From Methylobacterium sp. (GTDB lineage: Bacteria; Pseudomonadota; Alphaproteobacteria; Rhizobiales; Beijerinckiaceae): DNA of 64,000 nucleotides. Positions 9,135-18,078 of this stretch are shown here, piece after piece (positions within the stretch are counted from its first letter, which is position 1; each line of letters opens with the position of its first letter). The notes beneath the pieces were generated by a model, which was not told where the DNA came from, did no database searches, and saw nothing but the letters and a program-made list of their open reading frames with translations. Where the stretch lies: positions 1-64,000 of the forward strand of contig JADCCN010000010.1 of the NCBI GenBank assembly GCA_020252645.1. Direction: 5' to 3'. A program made the position numbers and the translations under genes.

Positions 9135-9757
9135 TCGTCGTCGCGGTCACGCGAGGGGCGGGACGGGCGCTCGATGAAGGAGGGCATGCTGCTGCGCCCC
9201 TCGGCCATGCCGGGCATGCGCGGCTCGCGTGCGGGGCGCTGGGCCGGATCACGCCCGATCTTCGACTGAAGTTCCCCGAGTTCCACGAACTGGTCGGCCT
9301 GGCGGCGGAGGTCATCCGCGATCATCGGCGGCTGGGTCTGGATGGTGGAAACCACCGAGACGCGCACGCCCTTGCGCTGGATCGCCTCCACAAGGGAGCG
9401 GAAATCGCCATCGCCGGAGAACAGAACCATGTGGGTGATGAAGGGGGCGAGCTCCATCGCATCCACCGCGAGCTCGATATCCATGTTGCCCTTCACCTTG
9501 CGACGCCCTTGCGCGTCGGTGAATTCCTTCACCGGCTTGGTGACGACGGTATAGCCGTTGTAATCCAGCCAATCGATCAGCGGGCGGATGGAGGAGTATT
9601 CCTGATCCTCCACGAGCGCGGTGTAATAGAAGGCGCGCACGAGATAGCCGCGCGAGCCGTATTCCTTGAGGAGCTGGCGATAATCGATATCAAAGCCAAG
9701 GCTTTTTGAAGTGGCGTAGAGATTTGCGCCATCGATAAACAGGGCGATGCGATCCAT
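9131..9757 (-). CDS. NYN domain (LabA/DUF88 family) putative ribonuclease
   Basis: 208 aa. PIN-like NYN fold with acidic residues in FIDGANLYAT, KGNMDIELAVDAM and FSGDGDFRSLVE. The C-terminal 50 residues are low-complexity, rich in Pro, Arg, Ser and acidic residues, and probably disordered. ATG 9757 is preferred because the family starts a few residues before the FIDGAN strand; TTG 9778 or ATG 9775 would add six or seven residues. Likely acts on RNA; target unknown. Same operon as the glycosylase. Confidence 0.85.
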   Translation of the reverse strand: MDRIALFIDGANLYATSKSLGFDIDYRQLLKEYGSRGYLVRAFYYTALVEDQEYSSIRPLIDWLDYNGYTVVTKPVKEFTDAQGRRKVKGNMDIELAVDAMELAPFITHMVLFSGDGDFRSLVEAIQRKGVRVSVVSTIQTQPPMIADDLRRQADQFVELGELQSKIGRDPAQRPAREPRMPGMAEGRSSMPSFIERPSRPSRDRDDE

Positions 9758-10001
9758 GAGGCGGCAACATTCCATCAAAGGTGATCGTGTTCAAATGACG
9801 ATCTTCATTAACGCTGTCACTATGCCGCAAATGATCCGGGCGGTCCATTGCGTATATGCAAGTTTGCCGATACTTCGCCGAAAATGTCCGCCCTCGGCGC
9901 GTCGTACGGTTCTCCGGCCTTGACGCGGCTTGCAGCCAGGGCCGGAAGCGTGTATGCGCAGATCTTCCTTTGAAATTCAAGCCTCAAGGAGCGTGTCTTT
10001 C

Positions 10002-10409
10002 ATGGCTCGCGTCACCGTCGAAGATTGCGTCGACAAGGTCGAGAACCGCTTCGAGCTCGTGCTGCTCGCAAGCCACCGCGCTCGCATGCTGGCCAATGGC
10101 TCCAATCCGCTGGTCGCACGGGATCGCGACAAGAATCCGGTTGTCGCCTTGCGCGAGATCGCCGAGGAGCGCTTGTCGCCGGGCGATCTGAAGGAAGAGT
10201 TCATCCATTCGCTGCAGAAATATGTCGAGGTGGACGAGCCGGAACCCGAGACCGTGCCGCGCCTTCAGGCCCCTTCCGCGGGCCTCCAGCCGGCGGCGGC
10301 CTCGCCGGATGACGATACCGCGGTGGAATTCGACCGGATGTCGGAAGAGGATCTCCTGCGCGGCCTTGATGGCCTCGTCGCGCCGACCGAGCAGGATGAC
10401 GACGAATAA
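10002..10409 (+). CDS. rpoZ: DNA-directed RNA polymerase omega subunit
   Basis: 135 aa. [30 protein letters not shown] is the conserved omega N-terminus in pieces (VEDC, NRFELV, ASHRAR), followed by NKNPV-like [13 protein letters not shown]. The C-terminal tail is acidic and about 50 aa longer than in E. coli, as common in alphaproteobacteria. ATG 10002 has AAGGA 11 nt upstream. Lies upstream of rsh, the usual order, but separated from it by a terminator. Confidence 0.95.
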   Translation: MARVTVEDCVDKVENRFELVLLASHRARMLANGSNPLVARDRDKNPVVALREIAEERLSPGDLKEEFIHSLQKYVEVDEPEPETVPRLQAPSAGLQPAAASPDDDTAVEFDRMSEEDLLRGLDGLVAPTEQDDDE

Positions 10410-10456
10410 TCTGATATTTCGCCGTTGCACGGGGGGTATCCGGTTGTCATATTGAG

Positions 10457-10485
10457 AAGGGCGTCGCTTTTGCGCCGCCCTTTTT
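10457..10485 (+). terminator. Rho-independent terminator after rpoZ
   Basis: Stem AAGGGCG / CGCCCTT around a 12-nt loop with further internal pairing, then a run of T. Lies between rpoZ and rsh, so rsh may have its own promoter or depend on read-through. Confidence 0.8.
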
Positions 10486-10548
10486 GATTCCAATGATGCG
10501 TCACGCTTTCCGTCGCGGCACACCAGAGCACGGGCAAGACAGCCGGCC

Positions 10549-12750
10549 ATGATGCGGCAGTACGAACTCGTCGAGCGGGTGAAGCGCTATAATCCACGCG
10601 CGGATGAGGACCTGCTCAACAGGGCCTATGTCTATGCGATGAAGGCGCATGGAACCCAGAAGCGCGCTTCCGGCGACCCCTATTTTTCGCATCCCCTCGA
10701 AGTTGCGGCCATCCTCACCGAATTGCGTGTCGATGACGAGACCATCGCTGCCGCGATGCTTCATGATACGATCGAGGATACCGAAACCACCCGCACGGAT
10801 ATCGAGAGCCGCTTCGGCGCGGACATCGCGACCCTTGTCGAGGGTCTGACCAAGATCAAGAAGCTCGATCTCGTCTCCAAGAAGGCCGCACAGGCCGAAA
10901 ACTTGCGCAAGATGCTTCTGGCGGTCGCCGAGGATGCGCGCGTCCTGCTCGTGAAGCTGGCCGATCGCCTGCACAACATGCGCACGCTTCATTACGTGCC
11001 GCCGGACAAGCGCGCGCGCATCGCCGAGGAAACGCTCGAGATCTACGCCCCGCTCGCGGGTCGCATCGGCATGCAGGAGATGCGCGAGGAACTCGAGGAA
11101 ATCTGCTTCCGCGTGCTGATGCCTGATGCGCATATGATGGTGATGCAGCGGCTGGAGGCGTTCCGGTCGCGCGCCGGGCCGATCATCGCCTTCATCGAGA
11201 ACGACCTGCGCGGGAAACTCGCCGCCAACGGCATCGAGGGTGATGTGAAGGGACGCGAGAAGCGGCCCTATTCCATCTGGCGGAAGATGGAGCGCAAGAG
11301 CGTCTCCTTCGAGCAATTGCCGGATATCCTGGGCTTCCGGGTGATGGTGGGCAACATCCCGGATTGTTACCGTGTCCTGGGCATCGTTCACAACGCCTGG
11401 CCCTTCGTTCCGGGGCGCTTCAAGGACTATATCTCCACGCCGAAGCAGAACGATTATCGCTCGATCCACACCACCGTCGTCGGTCCCAAGCACCAGCGCG
11501 TCGAGCTTCAGATCCGCACGCAGGCCATGGACGAGATCGCCGAATACGGCATCGCCGCGCATGCGCTCTACAAGGACCAGTCCGTCGCCGAGCGCGATGC
11601 CGTGCTCGGCAAGGAGGCGCGCGCCTATAACTGGCTGCGCCGGACGATCGAAACCCTGGCAGAGGGCGACAATCCCGAAGAGTTCATCGAGCATACGAAA
11701 CTCGAGCTCTTTCATGATCAGGTGTTCTGCTTCACGCCCAAGGGCCTGCTCATCACCCTGCCGCGCAGCGCGACCCCGATCGATTTCGCCTATGCCGTGC
11801 ATACCGATGTGGGCAACCATGCCGTCGGCTGCCGCATCAACGGGCGCAACGCGCCGCTGACGAGTGAATTGCGCAACGGCGATGAGGTGGAAATCCTCAC
11901 CTCCGAGGCGCAGGTGCCGCCGCCGGCATGGGAGAGCCTCGTCGTCACCGGCAAGGCGCGCTCCTCCATCCGCCGCGCGACGCGCGAGGCCGTGCGAAAG
12001 CAATTCGCCGGGCTCGGACGGCGCATCATCGAGCGTGCCTTCGAACGCATGGGCAAGCCGCAGAGCGAGGAGAAGCTCGCCTCCGTCGTGCGGCGGCTCG
12101 CCCGGCCCGGCCTCGAGGATGTCTATGCCGCCGTGGGCCGCGGCGAACTCCATTCCGGCGATGTCGTGAAGGCGGTGTTCCCCGATTTCAAGGAGGAAAC
12201 GCCGAAAACCGCCGCCGGCCTCAACGGCGCGGGCTGGTTCGGCGTGCAGGGCGCCGACGAGGTTAAATTCAAGGTGCCGGGCAAGGAAGGGGGCGCAAGC
12301 GCGCTGCCCATTCGCGGCCTTTCGGATGACCTGCCGGTGCGTTTCGCGCCGGGTGGCGGGCCGGTGCCGGGCGAGCGGATCGTCGGCATCCTGACGCCGG
12401 GCGAGGGAATCACGATCTACCCCATCCAGTCGCCGAGTCTCTCGGCCTTCGACGAGGAGCCCTGGCGCTGGCTGGATGTGCGCTGGGATGTGGAGGAGGG
12501 CGAGCGCCGCCGCTACCCCGCGCGGCTGATCGTTTCGGTGATCAACGAGCCGGGCAGCCTCGCCGAGGTGGCCCGCGTGATGGCGGAGACGGATGCGAAT
12601 ATCGACAATATCGAGATGCGCTCGAAGACCAGGGATTTCCGCGAGATGCTGTTCGACATCGAGGTGTGGAACATCAAGCATCTCACGGCCATCATCACGG
12701 ATCTCAAGGCAAAGCCAATGATCGCGAATGTCGAAAGGGTTGTGGGCTGA
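10549..12750 (+). CDS. rsh: Bifunctional (p)ppGpp synthetase/hydrolase, RelA/SpoT homologue
   Basis: 733 aa, the long RSH type. N-terminal HD hydrolase domain with AAMLHDTIEDTE and LADRLHNMRTL; synthetase domain with the GRFKDYISTPKQNDYRSIHT block and ELQIRTQAMDEIAE; TGS domain near residue 390 (VFCFTPKG, IDFAYAVHT); C-terminal ACT domain (LIVSVINEPGSLAEVARVMAE). Hydrolase and synthetase motifs both look intact, so this is probably the single enzyme setting ppGpp in the stringent response. Two ATGs are adjacent at the start. Its stop overlaps the next start (TGATG). Confidence 0.95.
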   Translation: MMRQYELVERVKRYNPRADEDLLNRAYVYAMKAHGTQKRASGDPYFSHPLEVAAILTELRVDDETIAAAMLHDTIEDTETTRTDIESRFGADIATLVEGLTKIKKLDLVSKKAAQAENLRKMLLAVAEDARVLLVKLADRLHNMRTLHYVPPDKRARIAEETLEIYAPLAGRIGMQEMREELEEICFRVLMPDAHMMVMQRLEAFRSRAGPIIAFIENDLRGKLAANGIEGDVKGREKRPYSIWRKMERKSVSFEQLPDILGFRVMVGNIPDCYRVLGIVHNAWPFVPGRFKDYISTPKQNDYRSIHTTVVGPKHQRVELQIRTQAMDEIAEYGIAAHALYKDQSVAERDAVLGKEARAYNWLRRTIETLAEGDNPEEFIEHTKLELFHDQVFCFTPKGLLITLPRSATPIDFAYAVHTDVGNHAVGCRINGRNAPLTSELRNGDEVEILTSEAQVPPPAWESLVVTGKARSSIRRATREAVRKQFAGLGRRIIERAFERMGKPQSEEKLASVVRRLARPGLEDVYAAVGRGELHSGDVVKAVFPDFKEETPKTAAGLNGAGWFGVQGADEVKFKVPGKEGGASALPIRGLSDDLPVRFAPGGGPVPGERIVGILTPGEGITIYPIQSPSLSAFDEEPWRWLDVRWDVEEGERRRYPARLIVSVINEPGSLAEVARVMAETDANIDNIEMRSKTRDFREMLFDIEVWNIKHLTAIITDLKAKPMIANVERVVG

Positions 12751-13025
12751 TGAGCCTTTTCGCAGCCTTGCCAACGGATATGCGCCTCACCCGCACCGGA
12801 CTGGAGACCCTGCTTGCGATGATTGCCGGCCGCCTTCCGGGGCCGCCGATCGCCAAGATATTGAATTTCTGGCTGACGGAAGCGGAATTCGGTCGCCTGG
12901 TCTTCGCCGGCGACCCGCCGGAACATGCGCCTGGTGAAGCGAACCTTGTCGATTTCGCCGACAAGGTTTACGTCCACGGCTCTGAAACCTGCATGATCTT
13001 CCCGAAGGAGGGGCCGGGCGCATGA
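12750..13025 (+). CDS. Small protein, possible remnant of a PaaI-type hot-dog thioesterase
   Basis: 91 aa, start overlapping the rsh stop and end overlapping pyrE. The N-terminal 58 residues ([38 protein letters not shown]) look like the start of PaaI-family acyl-CoA thioesterases. After that the sequence does not continue into the expected GTVHGG helix-strand core and ends within 33 residues. The tail has its own pattern ([20 protein letters not shown]). Either a truncated thioesterase kept by translational coupling or a distinct small protein. No frameshift restoring the missing core was visible. Confidence 0.55.
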   Translation: MSLFAALPTDMRLTRTGLETLLAMIAGRLPGPPIAKILNFWLTEAEFGRLVFAGDPPEHAPGEANLVDFADKVYVHGSETCMIFPKEGPGA

Positions 13026-13618
13026 CGAGAGACGAGATCCTGGCGGAGTTCCGTGCGGCCGGTGCCCTGCTGGAGGGGCATTTCATCCTGTCCTCGGGGC
13101 GGCGCTCGCCGGTCTTCATCCAGAAATTCCGGGTGTTCGAGCATCCGGGGCGCACCGAGACGCTCTGCCGCGCCCTGGCCGAAAAGCTCACGGCCGCTTT
13201 CGGCAAGGTGGATGTGGTGGTGGCCCCCGCGATCGGCGGCATCGTGCCGGGCTACGAGATCGCCCGCGCGCTGGGCGCCCGCTCCATCTTCGTCGAGCGC
13301 GAGGAGGGTGTTTTCCAACTCCGCCGCGGCTTCGAGATCCGCGAGGGCGAGCGCGTGGTGGTGGTCGAGGATATCGTGACGACGGGCCTCTCCGTGCGCG
13401 AATGCCTGAATTCGCTGGGCGACCAGCCCGGCAAGATCCTGGGCGTGGCCTGTCTCATCGACCGCTCGGGCGGCAAGGCGGATGTCGGTGCGCCGCTCGT
13501 CGCTTTGTGTGAATTTGTCGTACCGGATTACGATCCACGCGAATTGCCGCCGGAATTGGCGAAAATCCCGCCAGTCAAGCCGGGTTCGCGCAGCATTCAG
13601 GGGGCAAGGGCCGGATGA
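13022..13618 (+). CDS. pyrE: Orotate phosphoribosyltransferase
   Basis: Forms orotidine 5'-phosphate from orotate and PRPP in UMP synthesis. 198 aa. PRPP-binding motif [13 protein letters not shown], the flexible-loop EREEG and an N-terminal [12 protein letters not shown] block typical of the PyrE form found in alphaproteobacteria. 4-bp overlaps with both neighbours indicate translational coupling. Confidence 0.94.
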   Translation: MTRDEILAEFRAAGALLEGHFILSSGRRSPVFIQKFRVFEHPGRTETLCRALAEKLTAAFGKVDVVVAPAIGGIVPGYEIARALGARSIFVEREEGVFQLRRGFEIREGERVVVVEDIVTTGLSVRECLNSLGDQPGKILGVACLIDRSGGKADVGAPLVALCEFVVPDYDPRELPPELAKIPPVKPGSRSIQGARAG

Positions 13619-14367
13619 GCGCAAAACTCCGCCTCGGGGTGAATATCGATCATGTCGCCACCGTGCGAAATGCGCGGGGCGGCGCGCGGCCCGATCCCGT
13701 GCGTGCGGCGCTTCTTGCCATCGAAGCGGGGGCGGATGGCATCACGGCGCATCTGCGCGAGGATCGCCGCCATATCCGCGATGCGGATATTGAACGTCTC
13801 AAGGCTGAAATCTCGAAGCCGCTGAATTTCGAGATGGCGGTGACGGATGAGATGCTCGCCATCGCAACCCGCACGCGGCCCCATGCCTGCTGCCTCGTGC
13901 CGGAAAAGCGCGAGGAGCGCACCACCGAAGGCGGGCTGGATGTGGTGGGCCAGAAGGCCGCGCTCATCCCGGCCATCGCGAAGCTGAAGGCCGCGGGCTG
14001 CCGCATCTCGCTCTTCATCGAGCCGGATGAGGCGCCGATCCGCCTCTCGAGGGAACTGGGCGCGGATATCGTGGAACTCCATACCGGCACCTGGTGCCAT
14101 GCGGTGGAAGCGGGGGATGCCGCGAAAGCAGAGGCGGAATTCCAGCGCCTCAAGGCCGGTGCGGCGTTCGGGGCTTCGATTGGCCTTGAAATGCATGCGG
14201 GCCATGGCCTCGATTTCGACACCGCCGAAAAGCTCGCGACCGTGCCGGAATTCGTGGAATTCAACATCGGGCATTTTCTCATGGGCGAGGCGATCTTCAT
14301 CGGCCTGCCCGAAGCGATCCGCCAGATGCGCGCGAGCATGGATCGCGGCGTGGTGTGGCGCGCATGA
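13615..14367 (+). CDS. pdxJ: Pyridoxine 5'-phosphate synthase
   Basis: Last step of the DXP-dependent vitamin B6 route, condensing DXP with aminoacetone phosphate. 250 aa TIM barrel. Family blocks [42 protein letters not shown] and GHGLDFDT are complete. Overlaps pyrE by 4 bp and acpS by 4 bp. Confidence 0.96.
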   Translation: MSAKLRLGVNIDHVATVRNARGGARPDPVRAALLAIEAGADGITAHLREDRRHIRDADIERLKAEISKPLNFEMAVTDEMLAIATRTRPHACCLVPEKREERTTEGGLDVVGQKAALIPAIAKLKAAGCRISLFIEPDEAPIRLSRELGADIVELHTGTWCHAVEAGDAAKAEAEFQRLKAGAAFGASIGLEMHAGHGLDFDTAEKLATVPEFVEFNIGHFLMGEAIFIGLPEAIRQMRASMDRGVVWRA

Positions 14368-14768
14368 TCATCGGGATCGGCTCCGATCTCTGCCGCATCG
14401 ACCGTATCGAGAAGACGCTTGGCCGCTTCGGCGAGCGCTTCATCAGCCGGGTCTTCACCGAAACGGAGCGCGCGCGCTCCGAGCGCCGGGCCGAGCGCGT
14501 GGCAAGCTACGCCAAGCGCTTTGCCGCCAAGGAGGCGATGTCGAAAGCCCTGGGCACCGGGCTTCGCATGGGGATCGCCTGGCGCGACATGGGCGTGGTG
14601 AACGAGCCTTCGGGCCGGCCCACGATGCGGCTCGCGGGGAAGGTCGCAGAGCGCCTCAGGGCCATCACTCCCGCGGGCCACCGCGCCGTGATCCACCTGA
14701 CCATCACGGATGACGCGCCCTATGCGCTGGCCGTGGTGGTGATCGAGGCCTTGCCCGATAGCGGATGA
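14364..14768 (+). CDS. acpS: Holo-[acyl-carrier-protein] synthase
   Basis: Transfers phosphopantetheine from CoA to acyl carrier protein. 134 aa. [13 protein letters not shown] with the Mg-binding Asp and the second motif [15 protein letters not shown] are present. ATG 14364 overlaps the pdxJ stop (ATGA), which decides this start over the one three codons upstream. Sits directly before lepB as in many alphaproteobacteria. Confidence 0.94.
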   Translation: MIIGIGSDLCRIDRIEKTLGRFGERFISRVFTETERARSERRAERVASYAKRFAAKEAMSKALGTGLRMGIAWRDMGVVNEPSGRPTMRLAGKVAERLRAITPAGHRAVIHLTITDDAPYALAVVVIEALPDSG

Positions 14769-14851
14769 TCGCCGTTCTGCCGCCGCATTGCCCTTGCAGA
14801 AACCCGCCTGTATACCCCTTCGAAACTTGAATTTCCCGAGGAAATCCCCGC

Positions 14852-15619
14852 ATGACGAACCAGACGCCGGGCGAGCCCGCGAAAGCCCGATCGGGCGGCT
14901 GGGGCGAAACGATCCGCGTGATCGTGGAAGCCCTGCTGATCGCCGTGGTCATCCGCACGCTGCTGTTCCAGCCCTTCTCGATTCCCTCCGGTTCGCTGAT
15001 CCCGACCTTGCTGATCGGGGATTATCTGTTCGTCTCGAAATTCAGCTATGGCTTTTCGAGGCATTCCTTCCCGTTCTCGGCGGCGCCCTTCTCCGGCCGC
15101 ATCTGGGCCGCCGAGCCGACGCGCGGCGATATTGCCGTGTTCAAGCTGCCGAAGGATAACGAGACCGATTACATCAAGCGCGTGATCGGCCTGCCGGGCG
15201 ATCGGGTTCAGGTTCTCGATGGCCGCCTGCATATCAATGGCCAGCCGGTGGAGAAGGTGGCGGATGGCTTTATCGAGGACCGGGATGCCTTCGGCCGCGT
15301 AGCCCGCGTGCCGCGTTTCCGTGAAACCCTGCCGAATGGCGTGAGCTACCATGTGATCGAGCGCGAGGGAAATCGCGGCTATTTCGACAACACCGTGGAA
15401 TTTGTCGTGCCCGCCGGCCATTTCTTCATGATGGGCGATAATCGCGACAATTCGACCGACAGCCGCGATCTGCAATCCGTGGGTTTCGTGCCCTTCGAGA
15501 ATTTCGTGGGCAAGGCACAGATCATCTTCTTTTCCATGGAAGAGGGCACGCCGGCCTGGCAGGTCTGGCGCTGGCCGACCGATGTGCGCTGGAACCGCAT
15601 CTTCCAGATGGTGCGCTGA
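14852..15619 (+). CDS. lepB: Signal peptidase I
   Basis: 255 aa inner-membrane serine protease that removes Sec and Tat signal peptides. One N-terminal transmembrane helix (about 24-43) is followed by box B PSGSLIPTLLIGD with the nucleophile Ser, and YIKRVIGLPGDRV with the general-base Lys, then GDNRDNSTDSR. The residue after the catalytic Ser is Leu rather than the usual Met. lepB-rnc-era-recO is the common alphaproteobacterial order. Confidence 0.95.
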   Translation: MTNQTPGEPAKARSGGWGETIRVIVEALLIAVVIRTLLFQPFSIPSGSLIPTLLIGDYLFVSKFSYGFSRHSFPFSAAPFSGRIWAAEPTRGDIAVFKLPKDNETDYIKRVIGLPGDRVQVLDGRLHINGQPVEKVADGFIEDRDAFGRVARVPRFRETLPNGVSYHVIEREGNRGYFDNTVEFVVPAGHFFMMGDNRDNSTDSRDLQSVGFVPFENFVGKAQIIFFSMEEGTPAWQVWRWPTDVRWNRIFQMVR

Positions 15620-15621
15620 CC

Positions 15622-16305
15622 TTGGCGCGGCCGGGGCGCGACATGCTGGAAGCGCGGATCGGATACGCGTTCCGCAATGCCGAGTTGCTGGATGAGGCGC
15701 TGACCCATGTCTCCGTCTCGCTGCCGGGGGGGAAATCCTACCAGCGGCTGGAATATCTCGGTGATCGCGTGCTGGGCCTCGTGATCGCTGAGATGCTGTT
15801 CGAGGTCTTTCCGAAGGCGCCGGAGGGCGATCTCTCGCGCCGCCTCGCCGATCTCGTGCGCAAGGAGACCTGTGCGGAAATCGCGCGGGGCTGGGGCCTC
15901 GGTGATCATCTCCGGCTGGGGGAGGGGGAGCGGCGCTCGGGGGCAAGGAAGCGCGACGCCATTCTCGGTGATGCCTGCGAGGCCGTGCTTGGCGCGGTGT
16001 TCCGCGATGGCGGTTTCGAGGCGGCGAAGGCGCTCGTCCGCACCCATTGGGAAGCGCGGATGCACGCGCCGCTGATCGCGCCGAAAGACCCCAAGACCAG
16101 GCTTCAGGAATTCGTGCAGGCGAAGGGTCTGGCAGTGCCGCGTTATCAGGATGTCGGGCGCTCCGGCCCGGACCATGCTCCGGTCTTCGAGGTCGCGGTT
16201 CTGGTCGATGGCTATCCGCCGGCCTCCGCCCATGGACCGTCGAAACGCGTGGCGGAACGTGCCGCCGCCGAAACCTGGCTCGCGCGCGAAGGAGTGCCGT
16301 CATGA
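15622..16305 (+). CDS. rnc: Ribonuclease III
   Basis: 227 aa. RNase III signature QRLEYLGDRVLGLVIAE with catalytic acidic residues, DACEAVLGAVF, and a C-terminal double-stranded RNA-binding domain (KTRLQEFVQAKG...VAERAAAETWL). The start is uncertain: TTG 15622 lies two bases after the lepB stop and gives the MARP N-terminus common in relatives; ATG 15643 would leave only a few residues before the first helix. No clear ribosome site precedes either. Overlaps era by 4 bp. Confidence 0.93.
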   Translation: MARPGRDMLEARIGYAFRNAELLDEALTHVSVSLPGGKSYQRLEYLGDRVLGLVIAEMLFEVFPKAPEGDLSRRLADLVRKETCAEIARGWGLGDHLRLGEGERRSGARKRDAILGDACEAVLGAVFRDGGFEAAKALVRTHWEARMHAPLIAPKDPKTRLQEFVQAKGLAVPRYQDVGRSGPDHAPVFEVAVLVDGYPPASAHGPSKRVAERAAAETWLAREGVPS

Positions 16306-17228
16306 CCGTCGAAAGCGGAAGCCCGGAGACGCGCTGCGGTTTCGTCGCGCTGATCGGCGCGCCCAATGCGGGCAAATCGACGCTGCTCAACGCGCTGGTC
16401 GGCGCCAAGGTCTCGATTGTATCGCGGAAAGTTCAGACGACCCGCACGACGGTGCGCGGGATCGCCATCGAGGGGCAGACCCAGATCGTCTTTGTCGATA
16501 CCCCTGGAATTTTCCGTCCGAAACGGCGCCTTGAGACCGCGATGGTCAGCTCCGCATGGGGCGGCGCGGCAGATGCCGATGTCGTCGCCGTGCTGGTGGA
16601 TGTCACCCGCCACAAGGACGAGGTGCAGGAGGCCGTGCTGGCGCGGCTCGAGGAGATCCGCCAGCCGAAGATCCTGATCCTCAACAAGATCGACCTTCTG
16701 GGCCGCGAGGAATTGCTGGCCATCGCTGCCGGCCTCAACGCGCGGGCCAAGTTCGCGGCGACCTTCATGATCTCCGCGCTCACGGGCTCGGGCGTGAAGG
16801 ATATCCTGGCCGATCTCGCCCGCCGGCTGCCGAAAGGGCCCTGGCTCTACCCCGAGGACGAGATTTCCGATGCGCCCTTGCGCTTTCTCGCGGCGGAAAT
16901 CACCCGCGAGAAGATTTTCGAGCGCCTGCATGACGAATTGCCCTATCGCTCCACGGTGGAGACCGAAAGCTGGAAGGTTTTGAAGAATGGCGAAGTGCGC
17001 GTCGAGCAGGTGATCTATGTCGAGCGCGAGAGCCAGCGGAAGATCATGCTGGGCGAGAAGGGCCGCACCATCAAGGCGATCGGCTCGGCCGCGCGCGCGG
17101 AGATCGCCGAGGCGGCGGAAACCAGGGTGCATCTCTTCCTCTTCGTGAAAGTGCGCGAGAACTGGACCGACGATCCCGAGCGCTATCGCGAGATGGGCCT
17201 CGAATTCCCCAAAGAGCCAAAGGCGTAA
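16302..17228 (+). CDS. era: GTPase Era
   Basis: 308 aa ribosome-assembly GTPase binding the 3' end of 16S rRNA. G1 GAPNAGKST, G3 DTPG, G4 NKID, then the KH domain with GxxG as GEKGRTIK. ATG 16302 overlaps the rnc stop (ATGA), fixing the start. Confidence 0.96.
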   Translation: MTVESGSPETRCGFVALIGAPNAGKSTLLNALVGAKVSIVSRKVQTTRTTVRGIAIEGQTQIVFVDTPGIFRPKRRLETAMVSSAWGGAADADVVAVLVDVTRHKDEVQEAVLARLEEIRQPKILILNKIDLLGREELLAIAAGLNARAKFAATFMISALTGSGVKDILADLARRLPKGPWLYPEDEISDAPLRFLAAEITREKIFERLHDELPYRSTVETESWKVLKNGEVRVEQVIYVERESQRKIMLGEKGRTIKAIGSAARAEIAEAAETRVHLFLFVKVRENWTDDPERYREMGLEFPKEPKA

Positions 17229-17234
17229 AATCGG

Positions 17235-17978
17235 ATGGAATGGCGCGACGAGGGCCTTGTTCTCGCCACGCGCCGCCATGGCGAGCGGGATTCGATCCTC
17301 GAGGTGATGACCGAGGCGCATGGCCGGCATCTCGGCCTCGTGCGCGGCGGGCGCTCGAGCCGCATCGCGCCGATGCTCCAGCCCGGCAATCGCGTCTTGC
17401 TCGTCTGGCGCGCGCGGCTCGAGGAGCATCTCGGGCAGTTCACGGCGGAGACCCTGGAAGCGCGGGCCGGGCAGGTTCTGGCATCGCCGCTGGCACTGCA
17501 GGCGGTAAACCACCTCGGAACGCTGCTGCGCCTGCTGCCCGAACGCGAGCCCCATCCGCAGGTCTATGCCGCAGCCGACGGCCTTTGCGGACTTCTGGGA
17601 GAACCGTTTCTGCTGGCCGAAACGCTGGTGCGGTTCGAACTCATGATCCTGCGCGAATTGGGTTTCGGGGTCGATCTCTCCGAATGCGCGGCCACGGGGC
17701 AGCGCGAGGATCTCATCTTCGTCTCGCCGAAATCGGGCCGCGCCGTTTCGCGCGGGGCCGGCGAGCCTTATGCGCCGAAGCTCCTCGCCTTGCCCGGCTT
17801 CCTGCTCGCCGGGCCATCCCGCCCGGATGAAACGCCCGCCATGGCCGAGCTGCTCGCAGGTTTCCGGCTCAGCGGGTTCTTCCTCGCCCGCCACGTCTTC
17901 GAGCCCCGCGCCCTGCCGCCCGGCGGCGGGCGCGCCGCTTTTCTGGTGCTGCTCGAGGCGCTCCCGCCCAATCGTTGA
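17235..17978 (+). CDS. recO: DNA repair protein RecO
   Basis: 247 aa, recombination mediator that loads RecA with RecR. N-terminal OB-fold (EGLVLATRRHGERDSILEVMTEAHGRHLGLVRGG) and the C-terminal helical region with FELMILRELGFGVDL are typical. The zinc-binding Cys set seen in some RecO proteins is not evident here. Last gene of the lepB-rnc-era-recO run; a 100-bp AT-rich gap follows. Confidence 0.92.
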   Translation: MEWRDEGLVLATRRHGERDSILEVMTEAHGRHLGLVRGGRSSRIAPMLQPGNRVLLVWRARLEEHLGQFTAETLEARAGQVLASPLALQAVNHLGTLLRLLPEREPHPQVYAAADGLCGLLGEPFLLAETLVRFELMILRELGFGVDLSECAATGQREDLIFVSPKSGRAVSRGAGEPYAPKLLALPGFLLAGPSRPDETPAMAELLAGFRLSGFFLARHVFEPRALPPGGGRAAFLVLLEALPPNR

Positions 17979-18078
17979 GCACGCAACATTTTCGACATTT
18001 CAAGCAAATTTTAGCGATCTTTTTCATCGAATTCTTCGTCTTTGGCGGCCTACTTTCATGGTACCTAGGAGAGGGACC

